Assembly: GCA_049841135.1 (NCBI GenBank)
Contig: JASGHK010000004.1
Location: 2,170,001 to 2,234,000 of the forward strand
Length of the DNA stretch: 64,000 bases
Direction of reading: 5' to 3'
Origin: JACRCT01 sp049841135
GTDB taxonomy: Bacteria; Myxococcota; Myxococcia; Myxococcales; UBA5297
Made by a program: the position numbers and the translations under genes. This document shows positions 1 through 7,930 of this stretch, piece after piece (the stretch's first letter is position 1; the number at the start of each line of letters is the position of its first letter). The notes beneath the pieces are model-generated. The model searched no databases. It was not told the DNA's origin and saw only the letters and a program-made list of their open reading frames with translations.

Positions 1-636
1 AAGGTGCAGCAGAAGGGCGCCGAGGCGCTCGTCCTGGTCGGCGACGTCGCCGACCTGGCTTCGGTCGAGAAGGCCTGGGGCGAGCTGGTCGCGAAGTGGG
101 GAAGCTCCCTCGACTTCGCCTACCTCAACGCAGGCACCGGCGGCGTCTTCCCCCTCAAGAAGTTCAAGGCCGAGCGAGTCCGCCACATCTTCGAGGTCAA
201 CGTCCTGGGCGTCGTGAACTGGCTCCACTTCCTGTTGCCGCCGATGCTCGAAGCGCGGCGCGGGACCATCGTCGGGGTCTCCAGCCTGGCGGCGCAGCGC
301 GGCGGACCGGGCGCCGGCGCCTACTCGGCGTCCAAGGCCGCGGTCACCAACCTGCTCGAGTCCATCCGGCTCGAGGCGCGCAGGTCGAACGTCCGGGTCT
401 GCACCGTCGAGCCCGGCTTCGTACGCACCGATATGACCGCGGCCAACAAGTTCCCCATGCCGTTCATGGTCGAGCCCGCCGAGGCCGCCAGGGTCATCTG
501 CCGCGGCGCCCAGTGCGGGTGCTCCATGATCCGCTTCCCGTGGCCGCTGCAGGCCGGGATGGCGCTGATGCGCTGGATGCCCAATTGGCTCTACGACCGG
601 GTCAGCGGGTCGATGCTGGGACAGGACTCGGACTAG
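1..636 (+). CDS. SDR-family oxidoreductase (5' end outside window)
   Basis: The frame is open from the first base, so the start codon and the Rossmann glycine motif lie upstream. Visible short-chain dehydrogenase hallmarks are the NAG motif (residues about 40-42), a serine in SSLAA, and the catalytic YSASK (Y-x3-K), followed by PGFVRTDM, which is typical of the cofactor and substrate loop. Family knowledge predicts NAD(P)-dependent oxidation or reduction of an alcohol or ketone; the substrate cannot be told. The C-terminus holds hydrophobic stretches (FPWPLQAGMALMRWMPNWLY) that may touch the membrane. It converges on the sigma-factor gene across a strong hairpin. Confidence 0.9.
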   Translation, partial: KVQQKGAEALVLVGDVADLASVEKAWGELVAKWGSSLDFAYLNAGTGGVFPLKKFKAERVRHIFEVNVLGVVNWLHFLLPPMLEARRGTIVGVSSLAAQRGGPGAGAYSASKAAVTNLLESIRLEARRSNVRVCTVEPGFVRTDMTAANKFPMPFMVEPAEAARVICRGAQCGCSMIRFPWPLQAGMALMRWMPNWLYDRVSGSMLGQDSD

Positions 637-693
637 TCAGGGCAGCGCCTTCGAGCTCAGACCAAGGTCGAGCAGCCTTGGATGGCGCAGGCT

Positions 694-731
694 GCAGAAG
701 GTATGTCGGTGGGTACCGACAAACCTTCTGC
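694..731. terminator. Long inverted repeat between convergent genes
   Basis: Arms 694-710 and 715-731 are 17 bp each with one mismatch and a GGGT loop. The repeat sits between two converging genes (stops at 636 and 750), so a bidirectional transcription terminator is the simplest reading. There is no clear U-tract on either strand. Confidence 0.6.
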
Positions 732-749
732 GCTCCCCGCAGCCCCGCC

Positions 750-1268
750 TCACGCGGTTCCCGTCGTCGGCAGACTGGGCGGCGGTTCGGCCTGAGCCAC
801 TGGCTCGAGGGCGAGCTGCAGCTTCTCGGAGAGGCTCTTCAGCTTCTTGCCGACCGTCTTGCGCGAGGTCCGCAGGACCTCGGCTATCTCGTCCTGCGTC
901 ATCCCGTCGCGGAAGGCGTAGGCCGCCAGCTCCTGCTCCTTCTCGGAGAGCGCCGCGAGCGTCCGGTCCAGGTCCGCGCGCCCCGCGAGGTCCGGGTGGA
1001 TGGTGCCGGGCTCGTGGGCGAGCAAGGTGAACTTGAGTGAGCGCGTCGTTCGGTTGCGCAGCTGCTGCAGGCAGTGCCGGGTAGCGATGGCGTAGAGCCA
1101 GGTCAGCGGCTGCGAGCGCAGGCGGAAGCAGCCCAGGCCCGAGAGCGCTCTCTCGAAGACCTCCTGGACCGCCTCCGCCGCGTCCTCCTCGTCGCGCAGG
1201 AGTGCCAGGCATCGTCGGTAGACGACGCCGTGGTACCGCTCGAAGAGCTCGCCTGCGTCGAGGCTCAA
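750..1268 (-). CDS. ECF-type RNA polymerase sigma factor
   Basis: 172 aa. The N-terminal half (LFERYHGVVYRRCLALLRDE, then EDAAEAVQEVFERAL) matches sigma region 2. The C-terminal half (ALSEKEQELAAYAF, then MTQDEIAEVLRTSRKTVGKK) matches region 4 with its helix-turn-helix. It should direct RNA polymerase to a small regulon. The likely start is a TTG at 1268, preceded by GAGGA, only 7 nt after the stop of the VIT/VWA gene, so the two are probably translationally coupled. That neighbour begins with a zf-HC2 anti-sigma-like finger and a TM segment, so it is a plausible partner or regulator. The 20-kb insertion in the upstream gene should be polar on this one unless another promoter exists. Confidence 0.85.
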   Translation of the reverse strand: MSLDAGELFERYHGVVYRRCLALLRDEEDAAEAVQEVFERALSGLGCFRLRSQPLTWLYAIATRHCLQQLRNRTTRSLKFTLLAHEPGTIHPDLAGRADLDRTLAALSEKEQELAAYAFRDGMTQDEIAEVLRTSRKTVGKKLKSLSEKLQLALEPVAQAEPPPSLPTTGTA

Positions 1269-1275
1269 GCCGTCC

Positions 1276-3170
1276 TCAGAACTTGAAGGGGAAGTCCACC
1301 GGAGGCATCTGCGAACCGTAGTACGCCGGGAACTTGAACTTCTTGATGCCCGCGATGAGACACGCTGCGAGCGGCGTCTTCCGGTACTCCTCGGTCTTGG
1401 TCTGGATGTTCGAGACGCTGCCGTTCGGGAGGATCGTCCAGCGCATGACGATGGTCCCGGTCGCAGTGGGATCCTTCGCCTTGGCCTCGTCGACGCAGGC
1501 CTTGATCATTCGCTTGTTCTCGACGACGACCGCCATGATGTCCGACTGATCGAGCTGAGCCTTCGACACCGTTTCGACCGTTGCCGGCGGGATGGACGCG
1601 GTCCTCTGGTCCGCCTTGCGCGTATCCACCTTGATGGTTTGGCGCGTGCCATCGGCCTTCCAGACCAGCAGCGTGGTCACGCCTTCCTGGGCGCCCTGAA
1701 TCAGGACCTGGGTGCTTCCGAGCGGCTTGACGTCCGCGACGCTGGGATCGCCGATGGCGATGCGCGCGATGCCCGGGATGTTGACCACCTTCTGCCCGCC
1801 GACTCCGAGCGTGACCGTCGTCTCGTTCTCGCCCGTCCCGCCGCCCGGCGCCGGCGGAATGTAGACCGTCTTCGGCTTGGCGGCCGGCTGGGGCTGGGCG
1901 GTGACGTCGCCAGAGATCGAATCGAAGTCATTGTCGACAGGCGCAGGCTGCGCCGTGACGGCGCCAAAGACTGAATAGAAGTCCTGGTCGACCTTGGTCC
2001 CGGAAGGCTTGGGTTCACCCGCGACCGATCCTTCGCCGGCCTCGTGGTAGCGCCCCGCGGCTCTCCAGTGCTCCGTCGCCTCCGGTTGACTGGAGCGCCG
2101 GTGGTTCAGCGTCCCTTGCTTCCCGCCCAGCTTCTTCCCGCTCTCGCCGTCCATCGCCACGCCGCCCGGCGAGTCCACCGCCACCGGCACCGTCACGAGC
2201 TTCGAATCCGGATTGGCCACCGGGCTCTGCTCCACCGCGACGAAGCTGGTGTAGCGGGTCATCAGCCGGTGCTCGAGCCCCAGCGAGGTGATTCTGCTGG
2301 ACCAGCTCCGGCTGCTCGCCGCGATACTGCAGCTTCTCGAGCTCCTCGATGCGAGCCCGGGCCCACAGCGTGGCGAGGCCTTGGTGCTGCTCCTCGCGCT
2401 CGGGCAGCGTGACCTCGAGCTCGCTCCTCTGCTCCGTCCGTCCGGTGCGGCCGTGGATGACGACTCGTCCCCGCCCCGGCTGCGAGTACTTGCCCATGAC
2501 GATCAGCGGCTGGTGATCGAAGAGGTCCGCGATCCTCCGCGGCAGGACCTCGCTGACCTGCAGCCCGCCCCAGTCGATCTCCACGTCGGTGACCAGGGGC
2601 TTGGCGATGCGCCGCACGAACCGGTCGAACGCCTCGGTCTGGTCCTGATCGGCGCGCACGTACTGGTAGAAACCGCGACCAACCTCGGCGAGCCGCGAGA
2701 GCAGGTAGTGGTTCACCGAGCTGCCTACGCCGACCGAAAAGAGCCGCGCGCCGCCCAACGTCTTCTCGACCTCGGCCAGGATCTCCACCTCGTTGCCGAT
2801 GAAGCCGTCGGTCATGAACAGCACGGTGCGCAGGCGGCCCGGGTCGGCTGGCCGGGCCAGCGCCGCGCGGACTCCCGCCAGCTGGTTGGTCCCGCCGGCA
2901 GCGGGCAGCGCGTCGAGGTAGGCGATCGCCTTCTCGACGTTCCAGAAGGTGTTGGGCAGCGGCGACGGGTGGAAGGACGACGCCGAGTCGGCGAAGTCGA
3001 TGAGCATGAAGGTGTCTTCGGAGCCCATCTCCTTGAGCGCCTTGCGCATGAACCGCTTCTCGGCCTCGAGCGGCTCGCCGAGCATCGAGCCCGAGGTGTC
3101 GATGACGAAGACCATCTCCTTGGGCACCACCGGGGCGTGCGCCTCGGCCGCCGGGGGCTGGAACATCAAC
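1276..3170 (-). pseudogene. VIT/VWA protein, C-terminal fragment (VWA, pilus-N, AgmX/PglI-like)
   Basis: This is the distal part of the gene whose start is at 24867. It has a VWA domain with the metal-binding DTSGSM motif near 3110, then a Pro/Ala-rich linker, then a domain resembling the N-terminal region of pilus/secretin proteins (VGGQKVVNIPGIARIAIGDP), and a TonB/AgmX/PglI-like C-terminus (CVDEAKAKDPTATGTIVMRW). The first host codon after the junction is TTG at 3169-3167; upstream codons in this frame are element DNA and give no real start. A second defect is an extra A near 2292: GAGCTGGTCCAGCAGAATC needs one A removed for the frame to continue into ITSLGLEHRLMTRYTSF. Intact, the protein would be 1047 aa. 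Confidence 0.85.
3168..3170. other. attL core of element A (AAC)
   Basis: AAC is shared by both junctions (here and 23615-23617). Joining host sequence left of this site to host sequence right of the other gives GCG-TTG-ATG-TTC on the minus strand, which continues the VIT/VWA frame as GYFALMFQPP. A core of 2-3 bp is what large serine recombinases use. Confidence 0.8.
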
Positions 3171-3360
3171 CCAGTCGGGACATATGTCCGGGGTACCGTT
3201 TCTCCTCTCGGTCGCGGTGTAGGAAGGCCCGCCCGCCGTGGCCCGCCAAACCGCCAAAACAGCCCTTCCTGCGCGTCACAGGTAGTGGGTTGGGCTCCCA
3301 GATGGGCCACGCTGCACGTTCGTCCTGAGGCCTCCTGGCGCGTCGGGCTAGGCTTCGCGC

Positions 3361-3822
3361 ATGCCCACTCTTGAGACTGAACGGGAGTTGCTGGTCGAAC
3401 TCGTCCATTTGACCCGGAGACTCGTGGCGCTGGTCGAGGCGAAGTCTTCAGCAACTAAAGACCAAGCCTCTCGGCCCAACGATGCCGTCGAGAAACCACT
3501 CGTGGTCACCGTCGATGAGGCGGCCACACTCCTCCGCTGCGGGCGCACCCACGTCTTCGCGCTCATTCGGGACGGAGTGGTCCGTCGAGCCAGACGAATC
3601 GGCCGACGCACGATGGTCTTCCGTGCTTCCGTGGTAGCGGCACTTGAAGAAGACCCGGTGCGCGAGTTGCCACCACGGCCAAAGGACGAACGAGCCGCGC
3701 CAACCCAACCTGGCGACTGGGCCGCTATCGCTGCTCGGGCGAAGAAGATCCCTCTGTCCAAAGGAGACAGGGACGCGATTCGCGCGCTTCCTCTTTCGGG
3801 TCGTCTGGGTGTCGAAGACTAG
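3361..3822 (+). CDS. Excisionase-like helix-turn-helix protein
   Basis: 153 aa. Residues about 46-95 (VTVDEAATLLRCGRTHVFAL, then VVRRARRIGRRTMVFRAS) are a MerR/excisionase-type winged HTH. The N-terminus looks alpha-helical and the C-terminus is charged. It is the first gene inside the left end of element A, a usual place for a recombination directionality factor or regulator. Whether it steers the serine recombinase is inference. The ATG at 3361 is the only well-placed start. Confidence 0.7.
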   Translation: MPTLETERELLVELVHLTRRLVALVEAKSSATKDQASRPNDAVEKPLVVTVDEAATLLRCGRTHVFALIRDGVVRRARRIGRRTMVFRASVVAALEEDPVRELPPRPKDERAAPTQPGDWAAIAARAKKIPLSKGDRDAIRALPLSGRLGVED

Positions 3823-4052
3823 CCTTCTTCGTCCTCGGGCGGGTCCCGAGGTGGCGGCTCAACAGGCGGTTGCCCACCAAGTCTGAACATGGGCGGGTCG
3901 TCCGTGGTCGGTGGCTGCTTCTGCGCTTTGCCTTCTTGGCGCTTCCGTTCCCGCTTGGCCCTGATCTCGGCTGCCATCTGCTTCACCCACTCATCGGTGG
4001 GAAGCTCTCCCTCCTCTTGCCAATGGGGCTTCGGCTTCTTGTCGTCAGGCAT
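3819..4052 (-). CDS. Small hydrophilic hypothetical protein
   Basis: 77 aa from an ATG at 4052, preceded at good distance by AGGGGG; a GTG at 4058 is too close to that site. The protein is Lys/Glu-rich in the middle (IRAKRERKRQEGKAQ) and proline-rich at the C-terminus, and looks unstructured. It overlaps the end of the convergent HTH gene by 4 nt. No family was recognised. Confidence 0.5.
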   Translation of the reverse strand: MPDDKKPKPHWQEEGELPTDEWVKQMAAEIRAKRERKRQEGKAQKQPPTTDDPPMFRLGGQPPVEPPPRDPPEDEEG

Positions 4053-4088
4053 CGGCACACCCCCTAAGCGCTCGCTTCCACGAACAGG

Positions 4089-4415
4089 TCAACTGCGCCG
4101 CCTTGCGCGAGGCGTCTTCTGATGCTTGTTCCCTCCGACGTCGGCCTTCACTCGCTGGAGCCAGGCCACATAGTCCCTCCAGACCCGTAACCGTTCAGCC
4201 CGGGTGTTTGCGATGTTGATGCTTCGGATCCGCTCGCGCTCATCCGCAGTCATGGCGTTGACGGTGTGCTTGACCAGGGCGTCCTCGGCCTGGCACCGGG
4301 CGTCTACTCGCAGCATCCATTGCACGAGTTCGCGCCGCACGTCCTCCTCTTCCGCCTCGTTGGCGCAGGTGTTGACGATCCTCACGCGGAGTTCCTGGGG
4401 CTTCTTCTCGGGCAT
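4089..4415 (-). CDS. Hypothetical alpha-helical protein
   Basis: 108 aa, rich in Arg and Glu, predicted mostly helical (VRRELVQWMLRVDARCQAED), with a basic C-terminal tail (TPRARRRS). It could bind nucleic acid, but no motif proves this. AGGA lies just upstream of the ATG. It belongs to a run of minus-strand accessory genes in element A. Confidence 0.5.
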   Translation of the reverse strand: MPEKKPQELRVRIVNTCANEAEEEDVRRELVQWMLRVDARCQAEDALVKHTVNAMTADERERIRSINIANTRAERLRVWRDYVAWLQRVKADVGGNKHQKTPRARRRS

Positions 4416-4517
4416 TGCGCGATCCTACGTTCGAGCTAGCGAGACCCGCTGCACGCCGAGTCACCCGCGTGGCAGCTCGCGAGAATCTGTGCCCGCCGGC
4501 CGGGCGGTCTGAGAGGG

Positions 4518-5168
4518 CTACTGGAGCACGATCTCCAGCGGCGTGGCGTAGGGATAGGCGGGGTCGGTCACTTCCGTCACGGGATAGCCAGTGCCGGACT
4601 TGCTGTTGCTGATGCATCCCTGCATGGCGATCATCGAGCCCGCTTGGAAGGACTGAGCCTTGGTGAAAGTGGGGGCGAAGAGACGCGTCGTGCTCTCGCC
4701 TTCGACTAGGACGGCTCCTGTCTTCTCAATCCACGCCTTCCCGCCGCAGTAGGCGTCTTCGAAGTAGACGACGGCGCGAACGTCCAGGCGTCCGGTGTCC
4801 AGCCGCACGACCATCAACTTGTTGGCCGCAGTGTTGAACGCGGTCACGGTCGTATCGAAGTTGGGAGGCCCGAACGGCGCCACTCCCACTCCAACGACGG
4901 CGCCATTTGCTGTCTTCAAGACTGCCTGCCTGCATGCTGCGCCGGGGTCGCCCTTCGCTCCCTGTTCACCTTGATCGCCCTTGGTGCCTGGGTCTCCTTG
5001 GGCCCCTGTCGCGCCTGCTACTCCGGTAGCCCCCGTTGCCCCAGTCGCGCCAGTCGGACCAACTACGCCTTGGGGCCCCTGTTCTCCTTTTGCCCCTTGC
5101 GCCCCCGCCGGGCCCGTGCAGTTGGCAGCCACAAGGCATGCGATCGCAGCGACTACGAGCCGAGTCAT
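4518..5168 (-). CDS. Collagen-like lipoprotein
   Basis: 216 aa. A signal peptide ends in a lipobox (CLVAANC, Cys17), so membrane anchoring by lipid is expected. Residues about 18-78 are uninterrupted Gly-X-Y triplets (GPAGAQGAKGEQGPQG and onwards), the pattern of a collagen triple helix. A globular C-terminal domain follows, with a few Cys and no recognised family. GGGAGG precedes the ATG. It is probably a trimeric surface protein. The Gly-X-Y repeats make this DNA prone to slippage. It is cargo of element A with no obvious partner next to it. Confidence 0.8.
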   Translation of the reverse strand: MTRLVVAAIACLVAANCTGPAGAQGAKGEQGPQGVVGPTGATGATGATGVAGATGAQGDPGTKGDQGEQGAKGDPGAACRQAVLKTANGAVVGVGVAPFGPPNFDTTVTAFNTAANKLMVVRLDTGRLDVRAVVYFEDAYCGGKAWIEKTGAVLVEGESTTRLFAPTFTKAQSFQAGSMIAMQGCISNSKSGTGYPVTEVTDPAYPYATPLEIVLQ

Positions 5169-5206
5169 GGTCTAGGCCTCCCGCTCGGCACTGTAGCACC
5201 TCGGGG

Positions 5207-5404
5207 TCAGAGCCCATCCAAGGTCAAGTGGACCTCAACGCCCGTGCTGAGCAGCGCGCTGGCGAACCGTTCGGCTGCGGCTAGGAGCAGTCTTGCCCGT
5301 CGGACTCGCTGCCAGTCGCGCTCTTTCTGGGCGGTCTGTAGCTCCAACTCGCCCACGGCCAGCGCCAGCGCTGCGAGCTTCCGAAACATCCTGTCCGCTG
5401 TCAT
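5207..5404 (-). CDS. Small hypothetical protein
   Basis: 65 aa from an ATG at 5404, with GGAGGG upstream. It is an amphipathic, Ala/Leu/Arg-rich helix (RKLAALALAVGELELQTAQK). It lies just upstream of the collagen-like gene on the same strand and may be co-transcribed with it. Function unknown. Confidence 0.45.
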   Translation of the reverse strand: MTADRMFRKLAALALAVGELELQTAQKERDWQRVRRARLLLAAAERFASALLSTGVEVHLTLDGL

Positions 5405-5589
5405 CCCGCCGCCCTCCCTCCATCGAGAACCCGTCCAGCGCCCCCGTTGCAGACAGAGGGCCAAGGGAAGGCAGAGAGCGTGCGGAGCAGGGCAACGTCG
5501 CGGCGCGGAACGTGGGTGGTGCGCCCGGGAGCACGACCGCCGACCCGAGATTGGCGCCGTGCTATCTTTCCCGCTGCGGGGGTTTTCCC

Positions 5590-5985
5590 ATGATTCGCGG
5601 CGCCGGCTTCGCAGTCGTTGTCGTAGCGTTTGCACTCACCCTGAGTTGCGCGAGCAGGGCCCGGACCGACGTCTTCCGCGGGCCCGATGGCGCCGACTGG
5701 TTGGGGATCAGGTGCCGGAATCACTCCAACTGCGTCGCGCGCGCTGGGGACGCGTGCCCCGACGGCTACATCATTGATGAGGCAACCAGCGTCAACGGCT
5801 TCATCGCCATCCAGTGCGCCACCCCGCCGGCCCAAGTGCCCGTAGCGCCCACTGCCGCCAACCCGGTCACGGCTACTGAAAAGATCGCCCCGCTCAGCGC
5901 CGAGGAGCAGGACAGGCAGGCCAAGGCGGCGTTTGAGGAGTGGAAGAAGACGCAGCCGGCGGCAGCGGGTGCCGCGAAGCAGTAG
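5590..5985 (+). CDS. Hypothetical lipoprotein
   Basis: 131 aa. It starts at ATG 5590 and has a hydrophobic leader ending in a lipobox (VVAFALTLSCAS). The mature part has four more Cys and a helical C-terminus (LSAEEQDRQAKAAFEEWKKT). No family was recognised. The upstream 180 bp overlap only shadow frames, so a promoter may lie there. Confidence 0.6.
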   Translation: MIRGAGFAVVVVAFALTLSCASRARTDVFRGPDGADWLGIRCRNHSNCVARAGDACPDGYIIDEATSVNGFIAIQCATPPAQVPVAPTAANPVTATEKIAPLSAEEQDRQAKAAFEEWKKTQPAAAGAAKQ

Positions 5986-5986
5986 G

Positions 5987-6451
5987 TCACGCGCCAGACT
6001 GTGCCATCCGTTCCCGGACTGCCAATCCGGCGAGGGTTGCGGCTGCGGCGATGCTCAGACACCGTTGCTCGCCCTGTTCGATGTGCTCGCCAGGAACGTA
6101 GGTGCCCGGCAGGTCATACGAGAAGCCACGTAGCAGGTAGTCGAGCGGCAGGCCCAGGGCGTCGACCGCCCGCTGTGCGGCCCGAAGTCCTACCCGGCGA
6201 AGGGGTGCGCCTCTCGTGACCTCGGCCGAACCGAACGCGCACGCTCGCACGCGCTGGCGGATGACCTCGGGCGCCAGGTCTGCCGGCTTGAAGTCCTCGG
6301 GGAGCAAGACGGCTGCGGCGTGGATGCTCTGCGGCTGTCCGTCACGAGCGAGCCCGAAGGCTGCGATACCCCACACCCAGCGATACCCGAGGGCCCAAAG
6401 GCCTTGCTCTGTTCGAAGCGAGGGGGCTTCAGGCAAGCGGAGGGTAGGCAT
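5987..6451 (-). CDS. Hypothetical protein
   Basis: 154 aa. ATG 6451 is preferred over an in-frame upstream start because GAGGTGAAGCG lies just before it. It is soluble and mixed in composition (LRRVGLRAAQRAVDALGLPL). Its stop lies 1 nt beyond the stop of the convergent lipoprotein gene. It is the last of three minus-strand genes reading away from the AT-rich region near 7100. No family was recognised. Confidence 0.5.
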   Translation of the reverse strand: MPTLRLPEAPSLRTEQGLWALGYRWVWGIAAFGLARDGQPQSIHAAAVLLPEDFKPADLAPEVIRQRVRACAFGSAEVTRGAPLRRVGLRAAQRAVDALGLPLDYLLRGFSYDLPGTYVPGEHIEQGEQRCLSIAAAATLAGLAVRERMAQSGA

Positions 6452-6507
6452 CGCTTCACCTCGACTGCGAGCGCGAGCCCGCGAGTGCAAATTATGAAAA
6501 CCGGCCG

Positions 6508-6777
6508 CTACTTCCCCGAAGATTTCGCTGCGTCTTGCTCGACCTCGGCAAGCACCTGGCCCATGCGCTCAACCGCGGCGCGGCGGACCTCGGGAGGTAG
6601 GCGCAGCAGTCTCCCGGCCCAGTCGGCTGCAGTGGCATCCACCGGCCCGGCGATGCGCAGTGCGGGCGGCTTGGGCTCGCGCGCGAGGACCTGGTTGTTG
6701 ACGGCTGCAGCGCCCTGCCGTTGTTCGAGCTGGGCAATGAGGCGCTCCACCCTCCGGCGCATGCGCTTGTAGTTCAC
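6508..6777 (-). CDS. Hypothetical basic helical protein
   Basis: 89 aa with a coiled-coil-like N-terminus (MNYKRMRRRVERLIAQLEQR). Its ATG overlaps the previous gene's stop by 4 nt (ATGA), so translation is probably coupled. No family was recognised. Confidence 0.5.
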   Translation of the reverse strand: MNYKRMRRRVERLIAQLEQRQGAAAVNNQVLAREPKPPALRIAGPVDATAADWAGRLLRLPPEVRRAAVERMGQVLAEVEQDAAKSSGK

Positions 6778-7031
6778 AGCGTGCCCGCTCGCCGGCTGGC
6801 TTCGAAGTCCTTGATCTTCTTCTCAAGCGTGGCCGTCTCGATGGACTTGAGCAGCGTCTGGGCAGCCATGGTCATGGCGCGCGCCCGCTCGGGGTCCAGG
6901 CGGTTGGCTTCCAACTCCCGGACGATCCACGCCATGAGGCTGCGCACGTTCGCGGCGCTTCGCAGTTTGCGGTGTCGAGGTGGGAGCGGCACGACTGAAC
7001 CAGGGCGCGGCGCGGGCTCGTTCTCAGCCAT
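6774..7031 (-). CDS. Hypothetical helical protein
   Basis: 85 aa with a disordered N-terminus and a helical C-terminus (ERARAMTMAAQTLLKSIETA). It heads a minus-strand operon with the genes at 6508-6777 and probably 5987-6451. It starts right at the edge of the AT-rich block, which should hold its promoter. Function unknown. Confidence 0.5.
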   Translation of the reverse strand: MAENEPAPRPGSVVPLPPRHRKLRSAANVRSLMAWIVRELEANRLDPERARAMTMAAQTLLKSIETATLEKKIKDFEASRRAGTL

Positions 7032-7181
7032 CGGGAAGACTCCTATTTGATGCGATTTGTTGATGATAATTATACGCTCGATTAGGGCTATCGCGTGATA
7101 GAATGCAATATCAAGAATGAATTTCGCTAGTATTCAGCAAGAGTGAAGCCGGATTGTCTGATTGCTCGGCGCACGCAAACA
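7032..7181. promoter_or_regulatory. AT-rich divergent regulatory region
   Basis: Base composition drops sharply here to mostly A/T (for example TGATGATAATTATACG near 7060) in an otherwise GC-rich window. It lies between divergent genes and continues into about 7215. It is likely a promoter region and perhaps recently acquired DNA. No clear hexamer pair was assigned. Confidence 0.45.
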
Positions 7182-7439
7182 ATGAAAGAATTACAAATGA
7201 ATCGAAATCGGGAATTTCTGGCTGAATTGTGGGCCGCCCTCCGAGCCCTGCCGCGTGTCTTGCTCGCTCGGTTCAAGCGGCGCCTCCCCTGCTACACGCC
7301 CCAGGCGCTCCCGGCCCCGTCCGCGTTCTTCGAGGGGTGCATGGTGCGGCTGGTGAACGAGGGCGAGGCGGATTCGCTGGTGATCTGCCTGCAGCGGGCC
7401 GACGACTCGTGGCACTGGGCAACAGTGGCGAAGGCCTGA
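7182..7439 (+). CDS. Hypothetical protein with W-x-W repeat unit
   Basis: 85 aa if started at ATG 7182; GTG 7143 and ATG 7197 are alternatives and no ribosome site decides. The C-terminus (LVICLQRADDSWHWATVAKA) resembles two segments of the next gene (VCLQDASTNN..WSWNTV and LLICLQNSDGSWSWTVLAQA), so the two genes share a repeated small domain. Function unknown; a beta-rich structural or surface domain is possible. Confidence 0.45.
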   Translation: MKELQMNRNREFLAELWAALRALPRVLLARFKRRLPCYTPQALPAPSAFFEGCMVRLVNEGEADSLVICLQRADDSWHWATVAKA

Positions 7440-7459
7440 ACCTCAAGGAGCCGCACGCC

Positions 7460-7930
7460 ATGCCCCGGAACTTCCCGCAGCCCATGCGCCTCCACGTCAA
7501 CGACGGAGTCCTAGCTCGGTTCCAGGACCAGGTTATCGCCGCTCTCCGTGTCCTTACTGCTTGGGCAATGTCCTATCCGCCCAGGGTTACGACAGCGAAG
7601 CGGCTCAAGGCAGGCGAGGCCCAGGCTGGCGAGTTGATTCGCGTCTGGGACAGCCTCCGAACCCCCGAGCAGTTGCAGGTCTGTCTGCAGGACGCGAGCA
7701 CCAACAATGAGCATCGGTGGTCTTGGAACACGGTAGCGATGTACCCGCCGCGGTTCGTCACCTCGGGCGCAGTGCCCGGCAAGACCGAACTGCTTCCGGC
7801 CCCAGGTCCAAACTGGCTTGGCCGCTTTGTACGTGTGCAGGACGAAGGCACTCCGGAGCAACTTTTGATTTGCCTTCAAAACTCGGATGGGAGTTGGTCA
7901 TGGACTGTCTTGGCTCAGGCGCCGCAGTAG
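7460..7930 (+). CDS. Hypothetical protein with two W-x-W repeat units
   Basis: 156 aa. ATG 7460 follows CAAGGAG at good spacing. It contains two copies of the unit seen at the end of the preceding gene, around residues 75-100 and 130-155, each with a CLQ...W-x-W core. The 20-nt gap to the upstream gene suggests an operon. It overlaps the next gene by 31 nt. No family was recognised. Confidence 0.55.
   Translation: MPRNFPQPMRLHVNDGVLARFQDQVIAALRVLTAWAMSYPPRVTTAKRLKAGEAQAGELIRVWDSLRTPEQLQVCLQDASTNNEHRWSWNTVAMYPPRFVTSGAVPGKTELLPAPGPNWLGRFVRVQDEGTPEQLLICLQNSDGSWSWTVLAQAPQ

Noticed and set aside
4980..5160. Gly-X-Y coding region as a CRISPR or DNA repeat array
   Set aside because: Spacing is a 9-bp codon-triplet rhythm from collagen repeats, with no fixed repeat/spacer pattern.
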